Of a stretch of DNA of 64,000 nt, positions 35,276-44,217 are shown piece after piece. The first letter of the stretch is position 1. Each line of letters starts with the position of its first letter. The stretch comes from JAFGSG01 sp964626055. GTDB taxonomy: Bacteria > Spirochaetota > UBA4802 > JAFGDQ01. The notes under the pieces were generated by a model. The model saw nothing but the letters and a program-made list of their open reading frames with translations. It was not told the DNA's origin and searched no databases. The stretch is taken from contig CAZVDF010000003.1 of the NCBI GenBank assembly GCA_964626055.1, positions 51,400-115,399 of the forward strand, written 5' to 3'. The position numbers and the translations under genes are program-made.

Positions 35276-36757
35276 TTGAAGATAAGCGCGTTATTATATA
35301 TTGATAATAATCTGACCGATATCGATCTGACTTTTGCCGGGCTTTACCTGCCTTCGGAGCTGAAAAACAGGCTTTCTTCCAGTGAAATAATTACGGAAAC
35401 AATATACTCCGTTCCCGAATCATATGCCGGTAATCTAAGCGGAACCGGCATTTTCAAAAGACAGGACAAAGACGATGTATCATTCTGGAAAAAACTTTTT
35501 ACAGATACGAAAGCGGACCATATTATAAAAATATTCTGCGACTCGCCTTTTATGGATATGGAAATAATCGGCGACATGATAAATGCGCATACCGGATATC
35601 TTGCCGAATTCACATATTCCGAAAATCTGCCTTCCGGATTCGCATGCGAAATAGTGTCCAGGGAATTAATCAATGCATTGCCCGATACCGGAGAAAAAAC
35701 CCTTCCGCTCGGCCAGGTTATCAAATCCAATATAAACAAATTCGATGTTGAACTTTATTACAAAGAACCGGACATCAGGAATAAACGGCTCTCTTTCAGG
35801 ACAGGAAATCCAAGAGAAAAAAAAATTTTAGAGAATATTTACAAATTGGGATCCCGCATACCCGAATATTCGGCGGTTAAAAATATTATTGACAGAAATC
35901 CGGGTGCTCTTTATCTGAGTCCATCCTATGTCGAAATCGAACTGACAGGCAGATGCGATCTTGACTGCATATTCTGTTTCAGAAAAACTCTCAATACGGT
36001 GCACGGCGATATGGGAATGGATTTTTTTAAAAAAGTGTTGCTCGACATGAGATCCTTCGGGCTGCCTTACTCCGTTTGCTTCGGGGGATCAGGCGAACCG
36101 ATGATGCACGGGAATTTTTTCGAAATCCTGGACAGCGCCCGTTCCGAGGATCATATTGAAAATATCGTTATTGAAACGAACGGAATACTTGCCGGCGACA
36201 ATTATAAAAATTATCTTGTAAACAGCAAGGACAAACGCTTAAAAACAATATTTAACGTAAACGGGATGGACCAGGAAACATACAAGACGATACACGGCGG
36301 TGATTATTTCAATACCGTATTCCGGAACATAACCTCGATAAAAGAGGCAATAAACGATAACGATTCAATTTATATACAGATCATGAAAATAAACGAAACC
36401 GAGCAGTTTCTGGACAGATTCTACGATTTTTGGGAAAAATATAAAATCCGGATTATCCTTCAGAAACAAAACACATACATGGGCAGGATAGAAGACAGAA
36501 CCTACTCCGATCTCTCCCCGCTGGAAAGGACTCCATGCTGGCATCTTCAGAGGGATTTTAACGTTCTTTCCGACGGTAGAGCTATGTTTTGCAAACAGGA
36601 CGTAAACGGCGATTTTGCCCGTGGGAATCTTAATGAAAATTCGATTTCACAGATATTCGAAAAATCAAAAGACTCCTTTTTAAACGACTACAATAAAAAA
36701 TTAAGCGCCAATCCGGACTGTGCCTCATGCAACGAATGGTATACTTTTAATTTATGA
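35276..36757 (+). CDS. Radical SAM/SPASM protein of the spiro-SPASM type
   Basis: This is a 493-residue protein. Residues 1-~190 resemble a nucleotidyl- or glycosyltransferase-like domain (CDSPFMDMEIIGDMI). The radical SAM core has the [4Fe-4S] CxxxCxxC motif with Cys227, Cys231 and Cys234 (GRCDLDCIFCFRK), then GGSGEPMM. A SPASM end carries extra Cys residues (TPCWH, MFCKQD, NPDCASCNEW). The fused N-terminal domain and overall layout fit a family described from spirochaetes; the substrate is unknown. The start is TTG at 35276, with AGGAGG just upstream. It is followed by SpsF- and SpsG-like genes, which points to a sugar modification. Confidence 0.8.
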   Translation: MKISALLYIDNNLTDIDLTFAGLYLPSELKNRLSSSEIITETIYSVPESYAGNLSGTGIFKRQDKDDVSFWKKLFTDTKADHIIKIFCDSPFMDMEIIGDMINAHTGYLAEFTYSENLPSGFACEIVSRELINALPDTGEKTLPLGQVIKSNINKFDVELYYKEPDIRNKRLSFRTGNPREKKILENIYKLGSRIPEYSAVKNIIDRNPGALYLSPSYVEIELTGRCDLDCIFCFRKTLNTVHGDMGMDFFKKVLLDMRSFGLPYSVCFGGSGEPMMHGNFFEILDSARSEDHIENIVIETNGILAGDNYKNYLVNSKDKRLKTIFNVNGMDQETYKTIHGGDYFNTVFRNITSIKEAINDNDSIYIQIMKINETEQFLDRFYDFWEKYKIRIILQKQNTYMGRIEDRTYSDLSPLERTPCWHLQRDFNVLSDGRAMFCKQDVNGDFARGNLNENSISQIFEKSKDSFLNDYNKKLSANPDCASCNEWYTFNL

Positions 36758-36805
36758 AAATAATTCAGGATATAATAATCCGTAATTATGTATTAAGAGG
36801 CAGGG

Positions 36806-37579
36806 ATGACACTTAACGGAAAAGTAAACGGCCACAAAATCAAACCGATGGTGACCGCAATTATTCAGGCAAGGATGCTTTCAAAAAGGCTGCCGGGAAA
36901 GGCAATGCTGCCTTTAGCAGGCAAACCCATTCTTTATCATATCATAGACCGCGCAAAAGCCATTGAGCACGTTGATAAAGTAGTACTAGCAACAAGCACC
37001 GGAGAGGAAAACATACCGCTTCTGGAGCTCGCGGCCTCAATGGGAATTGAAACATTTGCCGGATCGCCGGAGAACGTCCTTGAGAGATATTATCTGGCAT
37101 CGGAAAAATTCGGCGGCGAATACATAGTGCGCGTGACAGCCGATAATCCTTTCACGGATGTCGAATATGGTTCCATGATAGTCGATATCGCTCTCGAGGC
37201 GAAACCGGATCTATGCGCGCTGACAAACCTGCCGCTGGGCAGCGCGGTTGAGGTAATAAAAAAGGAAGCCCTTGACCAGGCTTATAAAATGAGCAACGAG
37301 CCTTATCATTTTGAACATGTCACTCCTTTCATAAAAGAGCATCCTGAATTATTCTCCATTGAACGCCCTCCCGCAAAAATCAAAAAGACCGCAGGCAAAA
37401 TAAGATTAACGGTTGACACACCGGAAGATTACCGGTTAGCTGGGATATTATACGACAATCTTTACAAGGGAGTCCCTTTCCCGCTTTCGGACATTCTGGA
37501 TTATGCGAAGGAACATCCTGAAACAGTAAAAATAAACAGCAGGATAAAACAGACAGTTGTCCCGCACGCCTCAAAATAA
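36806..37579 (+). CDS. SpsF-like sugar nucleotidyltransferase (CMP/cytidylyl type)
   Basis: This 257-residue protein has TAIIQARMLSKRLPGKAML near residue 15 and LERYYLASEKFGGEYIVRVT, both typical of SpsF/CMP-sugar synthetase relatives. An acidic metal site is seen in TADNPF. These enzymes activate acidic surface sugars such as pseudaminic-type acids. The ATG at 36806 is 50 bp from the radical SAM stop. The next gene overlaps by 23 nt, so the two are translationally coupled. Confidence 0.78.
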   Translation: MTLNGKVNGHKIKPMVTAIIQARMLSKRLPGKAMLPLAGKPILYHIIDRAKAIEHVDKVVLATSTGEENIPLLELAASMGIETFAGSPENVLERYYLASEKFGGEYIVRVTADNPFTDVEYGSMIVDIALEAKPDLCALTNLPLGSAVEVIKKEALDQAYKMSNEPYHFEHVTPFIKEHPELFSIERPPAKIKKTAGKIRLTVDTPEDYRLAGILYDNLYKGVPFPLSDILDYAKEHPETVKINSRIKQTVVPHASK

Positions 37580-38492
37580 ATATTGCATTGCAATCAAGAC
37601 ATCCGCAGGTGTATCTCTCGGCACGGGTCATTTGCAGAGGATGTGCTCTCTTGCCTGGCACCTCAACGAATTCAAAAATATTAAAGCCTTCATTGTCACG
37701 GACGCTATAAATGATTCCTTTCCTGTCCGGTTAAAAAAATATCTGAAAAATAATTTTGACTTTTCTCCCGACATCATAATCAGGGATATGCGCGACTCTT
37801 CGGAAGATGAGATATCGTTTTTAAAAAAGACAGCGCCGGTAATTGCAATTGACGATAACGGACCTGGCAGAAAAACGGCGGATTGCGCGATAGATATTCT
37901 TCCCAATCCGGCGGAAAAAAATAAAGAGTTTAACGGCAAGATATTCCTATACGGCTTTAATTTTCTTTCAGCCCTTAAGAAACTTGATAATAAAATTATA
38001 AAAAAAGAACTGGGATTTGCCATCTATCCCGGAAATTCAGCCGGCAGGGAATATATAAATTTTTTGGCATCCCTGCTCCCGGAAAATACAAGCTATGCCG
38101 TACTAAACGGCATGGACTCGCATTGTGTAATAAACGATAAAAAAAAATATTTAAAAGATTCCGCCTATGCAAAGACAATTCTGAGTTCGAAGGCAGTGAT
38201 TTCTCATTTCGGCATAACGCTTTACGAAGGCTTTATAGCAAAATGCAGAGTTATCTCGATTAATCCGTCTGAATATCATTCCATGCTGGCGGATATGGCC
38301 AAGAATTATCTTAATATCATCAATCTTGGCGAGTCTAAAAAATTGAATACGGCAGAAGCAAAAGCCATTATCGGAGAAGCCTTAAATACGCCGCTCTGCA
38401 GCGAAGTAAATGCGGCGGATGCATATAAACAGGTCGTGCAGGGACTTGAAAATTTCTGCGGAATATTATTTGAGTTCATATCAGAATTATAA
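37557..38492 (+). CDS. SpsG/PseG-like UDP-sugar hydrolase
   Basis: This 311-residue protein has the PseG motif GVSLGTGHLQRM (His of the GTGH loop is catalytic in PseG) and a later GT-B-like part with SSKAVISHFGITLYEGF. The family removes UDP from a nucleotide sugar during pseudaminic or related acid synthesis. The start is placed at TTG 37557, overlapping the SpsF gene by 23 nt, because no ATG occurs before the conserved GTGH motif. It completes the radical SAM-SpsF-SpsG set. No other sugar biosynthesis genes are adjacent. Confidence 0.75.
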   Translation: MSRTPQNKYCIAIKTSAGVSLGTGHLQRMCSLAWHLNEFKNIKAFIVTDAINDSFPVRLKKYLKNNFDFSPDIIIRDMRDSSEDEISFLKKTAPVIAIDDNGPGRKTADCAIDILPNPAEKNKEFNGKIFLYGFNFLSALKKLDNKIIKKELGFAIYPGNSAGREYINFLASLLPENTSYAVLNGMDSHCVINDKKKYLKDSAYAKTILSSKAVISHFGITLYEGFIAKCRVISINPSEYHSMLADMAKNYLNIINLGESKKLNTAEAKAIIGEALNTPLCSEVNAADAYKQVVQGLENFCGILFEFISEL

Positions 38493-38508
38493 CTATATAT
38501 AATAAATT

Positions 38509-38560
38509 ACTCAAGTTGACTGACTTTTATTACACTATTTCTTAATACTATCGATAGAAT
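38509..38560 (+). repeat. Dispersed ~53-bp motif, copy after the SpsG-like gene
   Basis: ACTCAAGTTGACTGACTTTT, an A/T-rich middle and ACTATCGATAGAAT match the copy at 33336-33388 at most positions (one base shorter). It sits 17 bp past the SpsG-like gene's stop, directly upstream of the hairpin element at 38588. Confidence 0.7.
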
Positions 38561-38587
38561 GCTTCCCAAAATCCATAGCAATCGATG

Positions 38588-38675
38588 GCAATATCAATAC
38601 TATCTATAATTTCCGAGGACTGTCTGAGGCCGAAGGCCGAGTTCCGCAGGAAATTATAGATGGTATTGATATTGC
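38588..38675. repeat. Long hairpin element with GAGGAC/TTCCGCAG core, copy 3
   Basis: The 27-nt arms (38588-38614 and 38649-38675; GCAATATCAATAC at the left end) pair with one mismatch, a T opposite G. The interior starts GAGGACTGTCTGAGGCC, has a GGCC-GAA-GGCC hairpin, and ends GAGTTCCGCAG. The GAGGAC and TTCCGCAG core parts also flank the loop of the 127-bp elements, but the arms here are unrelated in sequence. The whole is 88 bp. Confidence 0.8.
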
Positions 38676-38789
38676 TCTGCACACATAATGCTGAGCAGTA
38701 ATATGAATTTAATGATTAAAATGATAGGTTTTGGGACGCACTCTTGACTTTATTCTAAAATACTATCAACGTAAAACCAGAGCCTGCTG

Positions 38790-41108
38790 TTATTTTTTAA
38801 CAGGCAGCAGCAGCAATGTATGAATCGCTTCACCATGATCAACGCCTGCAAATTCGCCTGAATTATTATAATTTCTGAAATATTCCGAATCAGGATCAAG
38901 AGTCTGGGAAACAGGAAGCGAAAAAAATGAAAGCTGCAGATCCTGATAGAATATCCCGCTAAGGACCGAAATGTTTGTCGGTTCAAGTAAATTCACGGCG
39001 CCGACATTGCCGTTCCTGACAGTCGACGAACCGCCGGGAAATCCCGTATCCCTGAACCTGCCTGTTTTTTTCCCGAAGTATGAATGTTTGCCGAGCGGCA
39101 CGTTCAGATGCCCTTTATGAAGATTGCCCCATCTCCAGTTTTCCATTTCAGGACCCAGACTTTTATTTAAATATTTCAAAGTTCTTAAAAATGCCCTGCC
39201 GAAGATAATATCTCTTGTTTCAACAGTGTCCTTTGTGCCGGTGTCATCAAATAAAGTAAGATTTTCCCCCTGAAACATACTATAGAATTTATCCGTCAAA
39301 TATTCATAATTTTCCATTAATATATGGGTCGAAGTCCCCATTTCATCCCGTACAGTCTCTTCTATCATAAAAATAAGCATAGCATTGAAAATCGTCGCAG
39401 GTACAGATTCTATACTCATATCGTAATTCCAGTTGCCGAAATATATTTTGCTCAGCTTTGCCGAGGGGATGGAAAGCTGATTAAGAATAGGGATAAAGAC
39501 CGAAACGAATTTTTCAGCGATCCCTGATTTAACGTCATTCAATGAATCGCTTATATCCCTGGGTGAAAGATAATCCTCCCTTTCGATCAAAGACTTAAAC
39601 CTCGCGTATCTTTCAACATCATTAAAGGTTGCCCGATCCCGTATAAAACCGGGTGCGTCTTCAAAAAAACCGCTTCCGATCACTATATCGTTTGAAGGTG
39701 TTTTTTTTCCGTAGCCCGAGATATCTGCAACCTGGCCGACGAATGCTGCGCTTTCAAAGAAAAGTTTTCTGGCATTTCTTTGAAAAATTTTACCGGAATA
39801 TACGCAGAGAGCATCCTGATTTGCTGAGAATAAATAAATTTTCGGCAGCGAATTGATATTCCAGACAAGATTTCTCGCTTTTACAATTGAATCGACAGCA
39901 GGCAAATCAAAGAGCGCCGTTACATAACCCTCATCAGGATCGATGTAACTGATGCTTAAACATGAAGAATCCTCTTCTTTTTCATTCAGATCGCTCAATA
40001 CGGGGCCTATGTCGGTAGACCTGACAGAAATTACGGATCCGTTTTTATTATTCCGTTTCCGGCTTAAAAATAAATTTTCGTTTTTTGAAGTGAAGTTATT
40101 CCAAATTCCGTTCCTGTAATATTGCTGGACGCGATTTACAACTCTGGTGCTTTCGATATAAAAATTCTGAGTTTCAATATTCAGGTTAAATCCGGAAAAA
40201 GACAGGTCATTGTTCTTGCCATAAAAAATAAAGGGCAGCCCGGATGCCGTAACACCGTCAATTTTATTAATAATTTTTTCGCCGGAGACCAGGCTTATGT
40301 TTACCGGGTACCACTTCGGATAAATGCTTACCGGGCCATCCAGTGTAAATCCGGAAACAAATTTGCCGTCGGACATATTTTCTCCGCTAATATAAAACGC
40401 AAAGCCGTCCTGAAAACGCCCTACCCAATGTCCGACAGTTTTTCTGATTTTCACAAGAAGGTTAACCAGTCCCCTTTCGAAGTCCGAATACTGGTATAAT
40501 AATTCTTCCGGTATAATTTGTTTTAACTTCTGCGTGTTCAGTTTGTCGGATAGCGGGAATATCAATTTTTTGTTGTTAAGAAATGAGTCCGACCATTCAA
40601 ATAAAAGCAGTATCGATATCACGTCTTTTTCGGTCCATTCGGAAGAAGAGAGACCCCTTAAATCATCATTGCCTTTTAATTCTTTCTTCGCTGCATTAAT
40701 GCCTTTAACATAGGAAGTTAGATAATCGCTATGCGGGCTTTTAAGTTTAGCCGTTAAATGTTCCGCTTTCCCGGGAAAGCCGATTATGAGGGACAGTTTA
40801 TCCAGAAACAACGCTTCGGCTCCGATGATTTCGGATAATCTTCCGCATGCAATAGCCCTGAAATATTCAACCAGAGGAAGCCTGTCCTGGCCGTGCAGAA
40901 ACCCGACCGCAAAATATGCATCGTTCAGGGTTTCGGCTTTAATAAATGCCAGGCCGTTTTTATCTCTTTCGATTGTTATTTTGGAATTAACCGCGGAATA
41001 AATTTTCCCATCATAGGACGCCGATCCTTTGAAGATAATCACGCATATTATTATTATCAGGATTACAGCCGGAATTGAGAAAATTAAGGATTTTTTCGTT
41101 AATTTCAT
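38790..41108 (-). CDS. Penicillin acylase-family homologue lacking the catalytic serine
   Basis: This 772-residue protein has an N-terminal TM or signal segment (~9-27) and the family's alpha-chain pattern (DKNGLAFIKAETLNDAYFAV; FLHGQDRLPLVEYFRAIACG). In active members the beta chain begins with Ser in G-S-N-x-W. The aligned stretch here is DGFAFYISG (234-242), with Gly235 where the Ser should be and no NDPHL-like loop after it. Self-cleavage would thus not be possible in the usual way. The rest of the fold is well kept (FYGKNNDLSFSG, FRDTGFPGGSSTVRN), and no frameshift is seen. It may serve as a binding protein or a non-enzymatic partner. Confidence 0.82.
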   Translation of the reverse strand: MKLTKKSLIFSIPAVILIIIICVIIFKGSASYDGKIYSAVNSKITIERDKNGLAFIKAETLNDAYFAVGFLHGQDRLPLVEYFRAIACGRLSEIIGAEALFLDKLSLIIGFPGKAEHLTAKLKSPHSDYLTSYVKGINAAKKELKGNDDLRGLSSSEWTEKDVISILLLFEWSDSFLNNKKLIFPLSDKLNTQKLKQIIPEELLYQYSDFERGLVNLLVKIRKTVGHWVGRFQDGFAFYISGENMSDGKFVSGFTLDGPVSIYPKWYPVNISLVSGEKIINKIDGVTASGLPFIFYGKNNDLSFSGFNLNIETQNFYIESTRVVNRVQQYYRNGIWNNFTSKNENLFLSRKRNNKNGSVISVRSTDIGPVLSDLNEKEEDSSCLSISYIDPDEGYVTALFDLPAVDSIVKARNLVWNINSLPKIYLFSANQDALCVYSGKIFQRNARKLFFESAAFVGQVADISGYGKKTPSNDIVIGSGFFEDAPGFIRDRATFNDVERYARFKSLIEREDYLSPRDISDSLNDVKSGIAEKFVSVFIPILNQLSIPSAKLSKIYFGNWNYDMSIESVPATIFNAMLIFMIEETVRDEMGTSTHILMENYEYLTDKFYSMFQGENLTLFDDTGTKDTVETRDIIFGRAFLRTLKYLNKSLGPEMENWRWGNLHKGHLNVPLGKHSYFGKKTGRFRDTGFPGGSSTVRNGNVGAVNLLEPTNISVLSGIFYQDLQLSFFSLPVSQTLDPDSEYFRNYNNSGEFAGVDHGEAIHTLLLLPVKK

Positions 41109-41132
41109 AAAAAAATACCTTTCTGGATAATA

Positions 41133-41612
41133 TCAATTTTTCACAATGTCTATGCTCGCATTGATAATCTCGATTTTTGTGAACGATTCATCAAGCAATG
41201 TAAAAAATTTGCTGAAGTCTCCCTCAATATTTATTATGCTGACTCCTTTTTGCAGTCTTGAAATAGTTTTTATATCTTCCTCGGGGAAAATATCATCTGT
41301 ACCGGAATATACGTAACAGTCAATATCTCCTTTGGTGGTAGGCACAGAAACCAAAACGCAAAACCTGTAATCAACATTTGTTGATGAAATTATATCCTTT
41401 ATTTTTATTTTGTTTATATACACGCGGGACTTCCTGAGGATCTGCATTTCATTGAACGAATAAGCCGGGTTATCCTTCTTATCCATTTCTTCTTTTTTAT
41501 TAATAATCTCCTGTATATTATACTTCGATTTTAATATGTTTTTAAAATACGTTACGCTGCCGCATGAACTGAAAAAAACAACCAGCGATAAGGCAAGTAC
41601 GGCTTTTTTCAT
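41133..41612 (-). CDS. Small lipoprotein of unknown function
   Basis: The start is set at the ATG at 41610-41612 (MKKAVLALSLVVFFSSC) because AGGAG lies 8 nt upstream; the ATG six codons earlier lacks this. The protein has 159 residues. The lipobox ends at Cys17. The mature part holds many Lys/Ile residues and a beta-rich segment (RFCVLVSVPTTKGDIDCYVYSG). No family is recognised. It lies 24 bp upstream of the acylase homologue on the same strand, so the two may form an operon. Confidence 0.6.
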   Translation of the reverse strand: MKKAVLALSLVVFFSSCGSVTYFKNILKSKYNIQEIINKKEEMDKKDNPAYSFNEMQILRKSRVYINKIKIKDIISSTNVDYRFCVLVSVPTTKGDIDCYVYSGTDDIFPEEDIKTISRLQKGVSIINIEGDFSKFFTLLDESFTKIEIINASIDIVKN

Positions 41613-41730
41613 ATCTGGTCTCCTATACATGATTATTCTATTATAATCACCTTCCTGAACAATTTTGTCAAATATTCTTTAAAATTGACTTGTTGACTGA
41701 ATTAAGTCCAAGTTGTAAAGATTATAGAAT

Positions 41731-41760
41731 AATCCTCCCCTGCCTGCGGCGGGGAGGATT
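41731..41760 (-). terminator. Strong GC-rich hairpin, likely terminator
   Basis: AATCCTCCCC pairs perfectly with GGGGAGGATT over 10 bp around a 10-nt loop. It lies just past the minus-strand amidase stop (41804). The downstream U-rich stretch is short. Confidence 0.6.
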
Positions 41761-41803
41761 AAATTTATAAATTCTTAATTCTAAAACGAGTATAATATTA
41801 TAC

Positions 41804-43198
41804 TTATTTTTTACTTTCATCCTTTAAAGAAGGCTCATATTTTATTGCCAGATTTTTCCCGTTGTATTCGACCGGGAAGCGGTATCCCCTGAACCTGTTC
41901 TCCAGATTCTTCGCATATCTGCTCTGCGGATAAAAATTATACAGCTTCGCATAATAATAATCAGCATTCATTTTTTCCCCGATCAGATCAAATCCAAAAG
42001 CAATATTCCATATTAAATCATCCGCTTTCGGATCTGTAAGGGACATGGAATATGCAGCCAGCAGCATCTTGAGTCCCTCTCTCTGTGTTATTCTGTTCTT
42101 AAGCAGTTTTTTCCCGTCCGACGCCAGCCTGTCATGATCTCCTTTTTTTATTTCCATGGTAAATCCGGCATTATAGATCACGCTGCTCTGGTCGCGTTGA
42201 TTCCTGAAAGAAAATCTTATGCTGTGCCCGCCCGGATAAAGTTTGTTCCCGTAATCCACGAAAAACAGATCGTCCGCAACCGCTTTGCACTTTACGGGAA
42301 TGCCATCCAGCGCAGCATTCAGCGATTCCCTGATTATCCCGGCGCGTTCCAGCCCGCTCTCTGTCTTAATTGCGATTACCGGGCTGGAATCATTAATCAG
42401 ATTGATATGACAGGATTCATTGCTTACGGGAGAAGAAATTAAAACCTCCGCTTTAGGAAGACCCCTTTCCATAAATCTTGACGCTGCGTTAAAATAAGCT
42501 TCAGCTTCCGCCTGGTTATAATGCCTGTCATTCAATCTTTTCGCGTGTTTTTCATCAGTGAAAAAACCTGCTTCGCCTATTACGCCCGGGCATGTATACC
42601 TGGTTTCGCGCAGGATCATTGTTCCCGTCTCCTTATAAACCGAAAAATCGGAAACCACCGTGCCTTTCACGTCCATAAGCCTGTTGAATTCATCCAGCAA
42701 AATCTCCGCGAACGCATAGCTCACGGGACTGACTTTTTTATTGCCCCACATCAGGACAGCCGGAAAATTCACATTATCCATCGGCCTCGGCGAGCCGTCG
42801 TGATGCAGGCTTATTAAAAGATCGGGCGCCGATTCATTTACTTTTTCCACGCGGTCTTTCTGAGAAACATCCCTGTCGGTTTCCCTGCTGTAAAACACGA
42901 TCGCTCCCGCTTTCTCGAGCATGTCACCCAGTATCAGCGCTACTCTAAGGTTGACTTCCTCTTCAGTGATACCTCCCGGTCCGATCCTAAAACGGTCCGA
43001 AGCGCCCTTGCCGCCGTGGCCCGGATCCAAAAATATCCTTTTCTCTTTAAGCCAGGAATGCCTCGCAAGATTAATATCGCCTTCATATTCGTATAAATTA
43101 TATAGCTGAAAATTGAAAAACTTTAATTTACTGCATGAGACGTTTGACAAAGAGGCAATGAATAAAAATATTATTAAAATATTTACCGGTTTAAGCAT
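41804..43198 (-). CDS. N-acetylmuramoyl-L-alanine amidase lipoprotein
   Basis: This 464-residue protein has a lipobox ending SLSNVSC (Cys22). The Amidase_3 core has the zinc His in LDPGHGG (~59), Glu in TEEEVNL, His in ISLHHDGS, and the catalytic Glu in PGVIGEAGFFT. The enzyme splits stem peptides from glycan in peptidoglycan. A C-terminal ~180-residue part, with helices and the YAKLYNFYPQSRYAKNL stretch, may be TPR-like. It differs from the amidase at 12451-13788 in having the lipid anchor and smaller insertions. It stands alone with its own terminator. Confidence 0.87.
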   Translation of the reverse strand: MLKPVNILIIFLFIASLSNVSCSKLKFFNFQLYNLYEYEGDINLARHSWLKEKRIFLDPGHGGKGASDRFRIGPGGITEEEVNLRVALILGDMLEKAGAIVFYSRETDRDVSQKDRVEKVNESAPDLLISLHHDGSPRPMDNVNFPAVLMWGNKKVSPVSYAFAEILLDEFNRLMDVKGTVVSDFSVYKETGTMILRETRYTCPGVIGEAGFFTDEKHAKRLNDRHYNQAEAEAYFNAASRFMERGLPKAEVLISSPVSNESCHINLINDSSPVIAIKTESGLERAGIIRESLNAALDGIPVKCKAVADDLFFVDYGNKLYPGGHSIRFSFRNQRDQSSVIYNAGFTMEIKKGDHDRLASDGKKLLKNRITQREGLKMLLAAYSMSLTDPKADDLIWNIAFGFDLIGEKMNADYYYAKLYNFYPQSRYAKNLENRFRGYRFPVEYNGKNLAIKYEPSLKDESKK

Positions 43199-43268
43199 AT
43201 GAATATTCCCCGTGAGCGTGATATATGCGTTGTTTCCAATGCATCCTATGTATATTTCTTTAAAATCC

Positions 43269-44024
43269 CTATTCTACAGCTTTAATGGGCCCATCCGCCC
43301 TTCCTTCTACAAATTGTCTTACATATGGATTATCGGAATTATTTATCTCATCCGGGGTCCCAAAAAAAATTATCCTGCCTTCAAACAACATGGCAATCCT
43401 GTCAGAAATCCTGCATGCGGAATTCATATCATGCGTAACAACGATCGAAGTGATTCCGAAGCTGTCGCGCATCCTCACTATCAGGCTGTCAACGGCGCCG
43501 GCGGTGATCGGGTCAATTCCCGTCGTCGGCTCGTCATAAAGCATGATCTCGGGTCTGAGGGCGAGACTCCTTGCGAGCCCTGCTCTTTTCTGCATTCCTC
43601 CGGAGAGCTCATGCGGGTACTTTTCATCGACATCCTTCAGCCCGACCTGCTCAAGCATCTCTGCGACTGTCGCCCTGACAGCCGTTTCGGGAGTCTTCAT
43701 CCTCCGCAAGCCGAACGCTACATTGTCAAAGATGTTCATTGAATCGAAAAGCGCGGCTCCCTGGAAAAGAATCCCGAATTTATAACCGATATTTATTCTC
43801 GCAGCTTCATCGGCTCCGGTATATTTAATATTATCGACGAATATATCTCCGCTGTCCGGCTTTAAAAGTCCGGTCAAATGCTTTAAAATAACGGACTTCC
43901 CGGAACCGCTTCTCCCGATTATGGTAAAGACTTCCCCGCTATTTACAGTAAAAGAAGCTCCGTTAAGGACTTCATTGCCGGAGAAAGATTTTTTTAAATC
44001 AAGTATCCTGATTTTTTCGTTCAC
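43269..44024 (-). CDS. mlaF: MlaF-type ABC transporter ATPase
   Basis: This 251-residue ATPase has Walker A GRSGSGKS (37-44), the Q-loop region FGILFQGAALFDSMN, signature LSGGMQKRAGLARSL, Walker B IMLYDEPTTGIDP and the H-loop VVTHD. The Gly-Met-Gln-Lys-Arg signature and the AALFDSM segment are typical of MlaF. It probably powers the MlaE permease encoded at 5906-6682. That gene is ~37 kb away, an unusual split. No MlaD gene is near. Confidence 0.9.
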   Translation of the reverse strand: MNEKIRILDLKKSFSGNEVLNGASFTVNSGEVFTIIGRSGSGKSVILKHLTGLLKPDSGDIFVDNIKYTGADEAARINIGYKFGILFQGAALFDSMNIFDNVAFGLRRMKTPETAVRATVAEMLEQVGLKDVDEKYPHELSGGMQKRAGLARSLALRPEIMLYDEPTTGIDPITAGAVDSLIVRMRDSFGITSIVVTHDMNSACRISDRIAMLFEGRIIFFGTPDEINNSDNPYVRQFVEGRADGPIKAVE

Positions 44025-44050
44025 TGGTGCAAATAATTATAGTTTTATTA

Positions 44051-44155
44051 AGAGTGCATCTTATAATCTCTGCCGCTTAAAAGATATATTTTAAATTAAA
44101 ATTTGATGTGTCCAAAAATCGCACACTATTTTTCGGTGGTTGCATAATGCACTCT
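44051..44155. repeat. ~105-bp terminal inverted repeat element
   Basis: AGAGTGCAT (44051-44059) pairs perfectly with ATGCACTCT (44147-44155). The flanks (TTA... and ...AAG) extend similarity weakly. The interior has no reading frame. It could be a decayed miniature transposon. Confidence 0.45.
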
Positions 44156-44217
44156 AAGTCATAAATGAAATACTTTAATGCACAATTACAATCTTTTTTT
44201 ATGCTCTGGGATTATAT

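Noticed and set aside
41687..41715. Further copy of the ~53-bp dispersed motif
   Set aside because: Only a short CTTGTTGACTGA match is present, within range of chance.
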